From positions 12,382 through 23,977 of the forward strand of contig DOMV01000424.1 in assembly GCA_003509805.1 (NCBI GenBank): a DNA stretch of 11,596 bases, read 5' to 3'. Origin of the DNA: Planctomycetaceae bacterium (lineage in GTDB: Bacteria; Planctomycetota; Planctomycetia; Pirellulales; Thermoguttaceae). A model generated the notes under the pieces. It did not search any database. It was not told where the DNA came from and saw only the letters and a list, made by a program, of their open reading frames with translations. This document shows positions 6,829 through 11,596 of this stretch, in pieces. Position numbers and translations under genes: made by a program. Each line of letters begins with the position of its first letter. Within the stretch, counting starts at the first letter, position 1.

Positions 6829-7116
6829 GGAGTGAAAAAAATATCTTTCTCCGCATCCCGACGGAACCGGCGTCGCATCGATCCAATACGTTCGATACAC
6901 GTACGTTCGATACGCGTACGTTCGATACGCGGCAGGCCATCGTTTCCTCATGCGGAACGGGGTCGTTTCCATTGAAAGCCGGACGGCTCGACCCGGGGAC
7001 CGGTATTCCGTCGGCGTCGTCAATCATGCGAAAAAAAACATGAATTGTCAACACCGTTTTTCACGCGGAAATCGGGCGGGATACACGAGGAATCCCGTTC
7101 CGGAAGGTTGGGACGG
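6829..7116. other. Spacer between the DUF2617 gene and queH
   Basis: About 290 bases with no gene that I can support. It holds the 15-bp tandem repeat at 6887-6931. No clear promoter or terminator was identified, although the DUF2617 promoter should lie here. Confidence 0.4.
6887..6931 (+). repeat. 15-bp tandem repeat, three units
   Basis: Units at 6887-6901, 6902-6916 and 6917-6931 read TACGTTCGATACRCG. The second and third are identical, and the first differs at one base. The 15-base period keeps frame, so the minus strand reads as repeated YRTY in phase with the DUF2617 gene downstream. Confidence 0.85.
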
Positions 7117-7869
7117 TTATTCCGGAGAGCGTTGCATGCTGTAAACGCAGCCGCAATAATGTTGCCGGTAAAGGTGATATTCTTTGGAAAGTTCGATGGA
7201 ACGCTGATATCCGTTTTTCTTCTTGAAATCCGCCGCCAGATATTTTATGCCCGTTTCCGTTTCCAGTCGCATCCCGATTCGATTGATGACATCGGCATTC
7301 TTGTGCGGGCTTACCGTGAGCGTCGTTGCAAAAAATGCATAGCCGTCCCGTCCCGCCTTTTCCGCGGTTTTCTTCAATCGGAATTGAAAGCATCCGTGGC
7401 ATCGGTCGCCGCCCTCTTTCTCGTTTTCGAAACCTTTTGCAATCCCCTCGAAAACGGCGTGGTCGTAATCCGCATCGACGAAATCGATATCCCTTTCGAC
7501 TTTATTGAATTCCCCGATCAAACGTATTTGTTCCGATTTTCTTTTATCGTACTCCGCCTCGGGATAAACATTGGGATTGTAGTAAAAAACGGTCAATTTG
7601 AATGCGACACGCAAGTATTCCATCACACGACTGCTGCACGGCGCGCAACAACTGTGCAGTAACAGCGAAGGGCGTTCCCCCTGCGCACGCAATCGCTCAA
7701 GGATTTTTTCGGTATTCGGGCTGAAAATCGAACGTAAGGCAACCGTCGCGCCACCCGAAGGCCCGGGCTTTCTCGGACTTTGTGCAGCATTACCGCCAAC
7801 AGTCCGGTGCGCCCTTGTTTCCTTTTTGATCTGAAGACCAGGATCGGTATTTCTTTGAAAATCCGCCAT
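7117..7869 (-). CDS. queH: Epoxyqueuosine reductase QueH
   Basis: QueH carries out the last step of queuosine synthesis, reducing epoxyqueuosine in the wobble position of GUN tRNAs, using an iron-sulfur cluster and without cobalamin. The 250-residue frame has all the family marks: LLLHSCCAPCSSRV (69-82) with C74, C75 and C78; YNPNVYPEAEYDKRK (97-111); DRCHGCFQFRL (155-165) with C157 and C160; FFATTLTVSPHKN (179-191); and FKKKNGYQRS then YRQHYCGCVYS with C239 and C241. Family similarity begins around residue 50, while residues 1-45 are unlike QueH and overlap a dispersed repeat. ATG 7869 is the only ATG available at this end. A TTG at codon 60 would leave a shorter N-terminus. The true start is uncertain. 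The gene diverges from rpmE across a repeat-filled spacer. Confidence 0.88.
   Translation of the reverse strand: MADFQRNTDPGLQIKKETRAHRTVGGNAAQSPRKPGPSGGATVALRSIFSPNTEKILERLRAQGERPSLLLHSCCAPCSSRVMEYLRVAFKLTVFYYNPNVYPEAEYDKRKSEQIRLIGEFNKVERDIDFVDADYDHAVFEGIAKGFENEKEGGDRCHGCFQFRLKKTAEKAGRDGYAFFATTLTVSPHKNADVINRIGMRLETETGIKYLAADFKKKNGYQRSIELSKEYHLYRQHYCGCVYSMQRSPE
7801..7868. repeat. Degenerate dispersed repeat, copy 2 of 2 (within the 5' end of queH)
   Basis: This matches 667-735 in direct orientation, sharing GTCCGGTGCGCCCT and ATCTGAAGA blocks. It covers the first codons of the assigned queH frame, which suggests that the N-terminal extension derives from repeat DNA. Confidence 0.5.
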
Positions 7870-7958
7870 TGCCGCCGCAAAACCAGTCGTAAAACCAGGG
7901 GAATAGAAAAATCAGGACGTCACCCGCATTTTATAACGAAGCCGGCCCTGTTTTCCGT

Positions 7959-8109
7959 TTTATACTGTAAACGGCATGAAACCGTTCCCGCGCACAGTCG
8001 CATGCCGCTCGAACGATCCGCTTATGTCATTATACAAACCAAAGTTATGGTCGAGTGAGTGCGGCAGGCAGACTTGACCAAATGTTCGTTTTCATCGCGT
8101 TTCCAGTAT
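7959..8109 (+). repeat. Dispersed repeat module R1, copy B
   Basis: A direct copy of 4328-4490. The AACGG/CCGTT hairpin is kept. The large stem is reduced to six bases, TGCCGC (8003-8008) with GCGGCA (8061-8066), but the enclosed length is again exactly 52 bases. Confidence 0.8.
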
Positions 8110-8205
8110 GACCGCCCGTTTACCCTCTGTGCGTTGTTGTTTTTCGAGGGCGGGCGCCTTGAAAGTCGGCTGCGGGAAATTCCAACAGCCACCAGTATAT
8201 AACGG
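8110..8205 (-). repeat. Dispersed repeat module R2, copy B (inverted relative to copy A)
   Basis: The reverse complement matches 4611-4717. It directly abuts R1 copy B, whereas in copy A the two modules are about 120 bases apart. It lacks the duplicated 13-bp unit seen in copy A. Confidence 0.75.
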
Positions 8206-8216
8206 GCCCGGGGGGC

Positions 8217-8245
8217 TTGTCAATTCGGCGAAATTTGGCGATAAT
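8217..8245 (+). promoter_or_regulatory. Sigma70-like promoter for rpmE (and possibly prfA)
   Basis: TTGTCA (8217-8222), a 17-base spacer and GATAAT (8240-8245), each hexamer one base from consensus. Transcription would begin near 8252, giving a leader of about 60 bases before rpmE. It lies just beyond the end of repeat module R2. Confidence 0.55.
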
Positions 8246-8314
8246 CAAGGGTTCGGGAATGAACTATTGTCACGATCTTGGATCGCAACAATCAATAAAG
8301 GAGAACGTGTCGCC

Positions 8315-8554
8315 ATGAAAGAAAACATTCATCCGCAATATGTTGAAACGAAAGTGACATGCGGCTGCGGGAATTCCTTCGAGACCCGGAGTACGCGAAA
8401 AGAGTTAAAAGTCGATATCTGCAACGCCTGCCATCCGTTCTACACCGGCAAGCTGAAGTATGTCGACAGTGCCGGCCGAATCGAGAAATTCAATGCCAAA
8501 TTCGCCGGAAAAACCTTTGGCAAGGCCAAGAAAAAAGAACAGGCCGAGAACTGA
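8315..8554 (+). CDS. rpmE: Ribosomal protein bL31 (zinc-binding type)
   Basis: A 79-residue large-subunit ribosomal protein that helps bridge the 50S central protuberance to the 30S head. It begins MKENIHPQYVETKVTCGCGN and has the four-cysteine zinc site of the C+ form: C16 and C18 (CGC), C36 and C39 (CNAC). HPFYTGK follows, and then the C-terminal GRIEKFNAKF segment, all standard for the family. The basic tail (KTFGKAKKKEQ) is common. An AAAGGAG ribosome-binding site (8297-8303) lies 11 bases upstream of the ATG. prfA follows after 143 bases on the same strand, a pairing seen in many bacteria. Confidence 0.95.
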   Translation: MKENIHPQYVETKVTCGCGNSFETRSTRKELKVDICNACHPFYTGKLKYVDSAGRIEKFNAKFAGKTFGKAKKKEQAEN

Positions 8555-8697
8555 TTGATCGGATCTGTTCGGAAACCTTTCTTTGGACAGGTTGCGGAAT
8601 TTTTTCGTCGCTCAGCCGTTTCCCCGCGAACCCGCGTCTGTTTTTTTATTCACCGGGTTGCATCCGGGAGTTGTAACCGATTTCGGTACAAAGAGTT

Positions 8698-9768
8698 ATG
8701 CGTCAACTTCTCGATACCACGCTCGAACGTTTCAACGAACTGGAGCGGATGCTCGTCGACTCGGAGGTTCTGGCCGATCCGAGCCGGATGCAGTCGGTTG
8801 CGCGGGAGCATGGGACGATCGCGAAAATGGCGACCAAGTACCGCCGGTTCAAGCAGCTCAACGCCGAGATCGAGGAAACATCCGGGATGCTCGATTCGGG
8901 CGATTCCGAATTGATCGAGTTGGCCGAGTCGGAATTGCCGATTCTCAAGGACGAGCGCGAGAATCTCTGGAACGAACTGCTCGATATGACCATCGGCGGG
9001 GCGGATGCGAACCGGACGAGTTGCGTTCTGGAAGTGCGTGCCGGGACGGGCGGCGACGAGGCGGCCCTGTTCGCCCGGGATCTTTACGAAATGTATCGGC
9101 ATTACTGCGAGTCGATGGGCTGGAAAGTCGAAATTCTTTCGTACAACCCGACCGAGCTCGGCGGTTTCAAGGACATGTCGATCGGGATCGACGGCGAAGG
9201 TTGCTTCCGCCACCTTCAATTCGAGAGCGGCGGCCACCGCGTCCAGCGCGTTCCCGAGACCGAGGCCAAAGGGCGTATCCATACCTCGGCGGCCACCGTC
9301 GCCGTCATGGCCGAGCCGGAAGACGTCGAGATCGACCTGAAACCGGACGATTATCGCAAGGACCTCTATTGTTCCAGCGGCCCCGGCGGTCAGCATGTCA
9401 ACAAAACGGCCTCGGCCGTCCGGCTGACGCATTATGAAACCGGGATCGTCGTCGCCTGCCAGGATGAACGCAGCCAGCACAAAAATCTGGCCAAAGCGCT
9501 CCGTATTCTCAAATCGCGCATCTATGACATGAAACGCGAGGAAGAGGAGAAAAAACGTTCCGAGGAACGGAAAAGCAAAATCGGGAGCGGCGACCGAAGC
9601 GAACGGATTCGAACTTATAATTTCCCGGAGAACCGGGTTACCGATCACCGGATCGGTCTGACTCTCTATAAGTTGGACAACATTCTCGCCGGCAATCTCG
9701 CGCCGGTGATCGATGGTTTGCTCGAATACGAACGGCAGGAACTGAAAACGGCCTTTGCCGCCGATTAA
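8698..9768 (+). CDS. prfA: Peptide chain release factor 1
   Basis: RF1 recognises UAA and UAG in the ribosomal A site and triggers peptide release. The 356-residue product has the usual length. Residues 1-100 form the helical domain 1. LEVRAGTGGDEAALFARDLY (111-130) opens domain 2. The codon-reading PxT motif is P186-E187-T188 in QRVPETEAKGRIHTS, which marks RF1 and not RF2 (SPF). The GGQ catalytic motif is at 230-232 in SSGPGGQHVNKTASAVRLTH. The tail has RIRTYNFPENRVTDHRI. The GGQ glutamine would be methylated by PrmC, whose gene often follows but is absent here. Upstream there is only a weak AAAGAG sequence. A hairpin terminator lies about 100 bases after the stop. Confidence 0.97.
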   Translation: MRQLLDTTLERFNELERMLVDSEVLADPSRMQSVAREHGTIAKMATKYRRFKQLNAEIEETSGMLDSGDSELIELAESELPILKDERENLWNELLDMTIGGADANRTSCVLEVRAGTGGDEAALFARDLYEMYRHYCESMGWKVEILSYNPTELGGFKDMSIGIDGEGCFRHLQFESGGHRVQRVPETEAKGRIHTSAATVAVMAEPEDVEIDLKPDDYRKDLYCSSGPGGQHVNKTASAVRLTHYETGIVVACQDERSQHKNLAKALRILKSRIYDMKREEEEKKRSEERKSKIGSGDRSERIRTYNFPENRVTDHRIGLTLYKLDNILAGNLAPVIDGLLEYERQELKTAFAAD

Positions 9769-9862
9769 GTCGTTCGAACGGCAGGCGATTGTTCGCGGGA
9801 AAACATGCCGTTTACGGTTATGGGAAAACGACCGTTTTGATACCTGCTGTACGCCCGTCGTT

Positions 9863-10867
9863 TCACGCTTGGTTTTTCAAGCGTTTTTGCCGCATCGAGT
9901 ACAAAGCATAGACGATCATCAGGATTCCGGCGCCCATCAGTACATAACGTGCGATATTACCCAGCGGTTGGCCGTCACGCTTCGCCTCCCAGTCCCGGCG
10001 TTCCTGCGCCGACATCCGCACCGGATCGTCGACCAGCTTCTCGCCGTCCCAGTAGCCCGCTCGTCGGTGAATACGATAATCAACAACCGCCACGTTGAGC
10101 GGCAAATCCATGCCCTTGTACGTAAAGGTATCCGGCGGAAACGATTTTTTGACTTCGAAACCGGTCACCTTAAACGTCCGGTCTTCGATCGTTTTTTTTC
10201 CTCGGATTCGTACAACGTGACTTTCCGAAGGAAAGGGTCCCAGATTGGGATCGTCATACCGATTATTCACGGAGGTATTCAGGGCGGGCGATGTGTACGC
10301 CGTCTTCCACAACCGAAAACCGGGTTCATCAATGTACATCTCCCACAGTTGGTCGCCGTCCGACACGGAAACACGTTTTATCGGCTTTCCATCAAGCGTC
10401 GTGTCTTCAACTGTGAACCCGCTCAGTCGACCAAACAGTAAACTCGCATGGACCGTGGAACTAAAGTGAGCAATACTGGTCAAACCAAGAATTCTCGGGT
10501 CGTAAAGCCCGGAGTACCGGGATTGACCGGAATTCGAATCCGTAAGCGCAACATCTTCGTTTGGTTTGTGTACAAAACGATAAAACTCGTCTCCGTTCAA
10601 AACTTCGGACCAACCTGAAAAATCGCGAGTTTTCAAGTGAACTTTGCGCATTTTTCCATGGTCGAAATCCACGATTTGCGTGACGGTTTTATTTCCTTCG
10701 TCCTTGCGAGTTTCCGTATAGGTAACGGTGAAACAGTCGTATTTCATCCGTTCCTGCTCGACGCCCTTGAGCAAGGCAAGTGCCTGCGATTCAGAAGCAA
10801 AGACCGATGTGCCACAATACAATCCGTATGACACGACTAAAAACGGGATAATTGTCGACTTTGGCAT
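9863..10867 (-). CDS. Exported protein with C-terminal membrane helix, unknown function
   Basis: I cannot name the family with confidence. The 334-residue product has a signal peptide (residues 1-24, hydrophobic IIPFLVVSYGLYCG, likely cut near VFA-SES) and a long polar, beta-rich middle. One hydrophobic helix at about 305-324 (ARYVLMGAGILMIVYALYSM) precedes a basic tail, so most of the protein should lie outside the cytoplasmic membrane. Strings such as FTVTYTETRKDEGNKTVTQIVDFDHGK (46-72, shortened here) and YDPRILGLTS (122-131) resemble planctomycete secreted proteins related to LolA-type lipid-binding folds. This is only a guess. ATG 10867 is chosen for the signal peptide; an ATG at 10945 would add 26 residues. 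The gene is downstream of the cysteine-rich gene on the same strand, 84 bases apart. Confidence 0.75.
   Translation of the reverse strand: MPKSTIIPFLVVSYGLYCGTSVFASESQALALLKGVEQERMKYDCFTVTYTETRKDEGNKTVTQIVDFDHGKMRKVHLKTRDFSGWSEVLNGDEFYRFVHKPNEDVALTDSNSGQSRYSGLYDPRILGLTSIAHFSSTVHASLLFGRLSGFTVEDTTLDGKPIKRVSVSDGDQLWEMYIDEPGFRLWKTAYTSPALNTSVNNRYDDPNLGPFPSESHVVRIRGKKTIEDRTFKVTGFEVKKSFPPDTFTYKGMDLPLNVAVVDYRIHRRAGYWDGEKLVDDPVRMSAQERRDWEAKRDGQPLGNIARYVLMGAGILMIVYALYSMRQKRLKNQA
9866..9888 (+). terminator. Rho-independent terminator for prfA, inside the end of the convergent gene
   Basis: CGCTTG (9866-9871) pairs perfectly with CAAGCG (9878-9883) across a six-base loop and is followed by five Ts (9884-9888). 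It works only in the plus direction, since no T-run follows on the minus strand. It sits within the last codons of the convergent minus-strand gene. Confidence 0.5.
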
Positions 10868-10951
10868 GGCAGTCACAATGGGTTGGGCAAGATCATGTAA
10901 GACGAGACTCACACCGTCAAAAAAGCGAAGACGGATAGCATGCAAAAAGCT

Positions 10952-11344
10952 TCATCCCGCCGGTGGACAAGTCACTTGATGATTAACGATGATTTTATTT
11001 TCCATATCCCATGGAGTGCTATCCCAATTGACCCTCTCTATGCAACATGGAACATACTCATCCCATTCACACCCGTACTCTTTGACGCACTCGACTTTGT
11101 CCTCGATGGTCGATCCGGAAGCGGCTTCCGTTTTTCCGTCCGGAAAATCTTTGGGGGCCGTGTAGAGCTTTTTTGATATACAAACCGTTTGACTCCAGCG
11201 GTCCGTGTTGCATGACGAAACCATGTTGGGCCGATTGCTACAGGGTTTTTGGTGGATACTTGGTTGGTAACATTTCTCGGCTGCGATTGCCAGGCCCACG
11301 CCCACGAGGACGCAACACAACCCGCACGCGAACATCGTTTTCAT
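10952..11344 (-). CDS. Small secreted cysteine-rich protein
   Basis: A 130-residue protein of unrecognised family. Residues 1-22 form a signal peptide (MKTMFACGLCC, then VLVGVGLAIAA). The mature part has nine cysteines at 25, 35, 45, 55, 86, 92, 100, 101 and 126; the first four are exactly ten residues apart. It is rich in W, N and charged residues and has no membrane helix, which suits a small disulfide-bonded or metal-binding extracytoplasmic protein. The odd cysteine count leaves one free or intermolecular. The start is firm: AAGGAG (11352-11357) lies seven bases upstream. The ATG overlaps the TGA of the preceding gene by four bases (ATGA), which indicates translational coupling. Confidence 0.78.
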   Translation of the reverse strand: MKTMFACGLCCVLVGVGLAIAAEKCYQPSIHQKPCSNRPNMVSSCNTDRWSQTVCISKKLYTAPKDFPDGKTEAASGSTIEDKVECVKEYGCEWDEYVPCCIERVNWDSTPWDMENKIIVNHQVTCPPAG

Positions 11345-11596
11345 GGTTCTTCTCCTTCTGTGACGAAGTGTTGGAAGCGGTAAACGGAAACCGGCTTCGT
11401 TATCACAACGCTTTTTCCGTCCGGCGGAAAAAGTTCGAGCTCCACATTGATCCTCTCGTCGATCGCCGCCCCGGTCGCGGGCGAAACGTAAATTGTGACG
11501 ACGTGCGAATCCGACAGATTGTCTTGCACAACCTTAGCTTGAACAAGATTTTCCGTCTCCGCTTCGACACCCGGTATCTTTGCCGGGCAACTCGTC
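11341..11596 (-). CDS. C-terminal part of an unidentified protein (partial, enters from right edge)
   Basis: The minus-strand frame is open from the window edge to TGA at 11343-11341, giving 84 complete codons. The visible part reads TSCPAKIPGVEAETENLVQA at the edge, then alternating strand-like segments (HVVTIYVSPATG, INVELELFPPDGKSVVI, KPVSVYRFQHF) and an acidic tail TEGEEP. This is consistent with the end of a secreted beta-sandwich domain, but I do not recognise a family. A DUF1573-type planctomycete secreted protein is one possibility. A GTG at 11529 could serve as a start, but the open frame to the edge makes a truncated longer gene more likely. It overlaps the cysteine-rich gene by four bases. 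Confidence 0.6.
   Translation of the reverse strand, partial: TSCPAKIPGVEAETENLVQAKVVQDNLSDSHVVTIYVSPATGAAIDERINVELELFPPDGKSVVITKPVSVYRFQHFVTEGEEP

Larger units (their letters stand above)
7870..8314. other. Divergent spacer between queH and rpmE, largely repeat DNA
   Basis: About 445 bases hold repeat module R1 copy B (7959-8109), module R2 copy B in inverted orientation (8110-8205), the rpmE promoter (8217-8245) and the rpmE ribosome-binding site. The frame is open in phase with rpmE from 8108, but this part is repeat and promoter DNA. Confidence 0.6.

Noticed and set aside
4526..6931. Tandem repeats at 4526-4567 and 6887-6931 as CRISPR arrays
   Set aside because: The units are 14-15 bp and directly abutting, with no spacers and no cas genes.
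8563..8607. Terminator between rpmE and prfA
   Set aside because: An AACCT/AGGTT stem with a ten-base loop lies near a T-run, but it is short and the T-run is separated from the stem by several bases. Too weak to call.
8650..9648. Minus-strand ORF (332 aa) opposite prfA
   Set aside because: It is an antisense shadow of release factor 1, caused by GC-rich third positions. No recognisable domain.

Overview
The window looks like chromosomal DNA of a planctomycete (Planctomycetota). Three lines of evidence agree: a secreted DUF1080 (3-keto-disaccharide hydrolase-type) protein, a DUF2617 protein of the planctomycete kind, and a DnaA N-terminal domain with FELWF wording. Codon use is fairly GC-rich, and intergenic spaces are long and full of degenerate dispersed repeats. 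The taxonomic call is an inference from protein families, because no rRNA is present.

Layout, left to right. The 5' part of dnaA runs off the left edge on the minus strand, starting at a GTG near 470. A poorly coding stretch follows (471-1152), holding one doubtful small ORF. Next come two minus-strand genes: a DUF1080 secreted protein (1153-2313), with a small three-helix membrane protein upstream of it (2402-2905). A GT4 glycosyltransferase (3154-4311, minus) diverges from metY, an O-acetylhomoserine sulfhydrylase (4846-6132, plus). metY converges on a DUF2617 gene (6292-6828, minus). queH, an epoxyqueuosine reductase (7117-7869, minus), diverges from the translation pair rpmE (8315-8554) and prfA (8698-9768), both plus. 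The right end is a minus-strand group of three uncharacterised genes: a partial gene entering from the right edge, a secreted cysteine-rich protein overlapping it by 4 bp, and a signal-peptide protein with a C-terminal membrane helix.

Most genes are housekeeping: replication initiation, methionine synthesis, tRNA queuosine synthesis and translation. They do not form one pathway. The most unusual content is intergenic. A repeat of about 150 bp with a conserved stem-loop occurs in both divergent spacers (upstream of metY and upstream of rpmE). A second module of about 100 bp sits next to it in both places but in opposite orientation. Other short repeats lie in the dnaA linker, beside the metY promoter and upstream of the DUF2617 gene. 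I see no tRNA, rRNA, CRISPR array, transposase or defence system, and no convincing previously undescribed multi-gene system.
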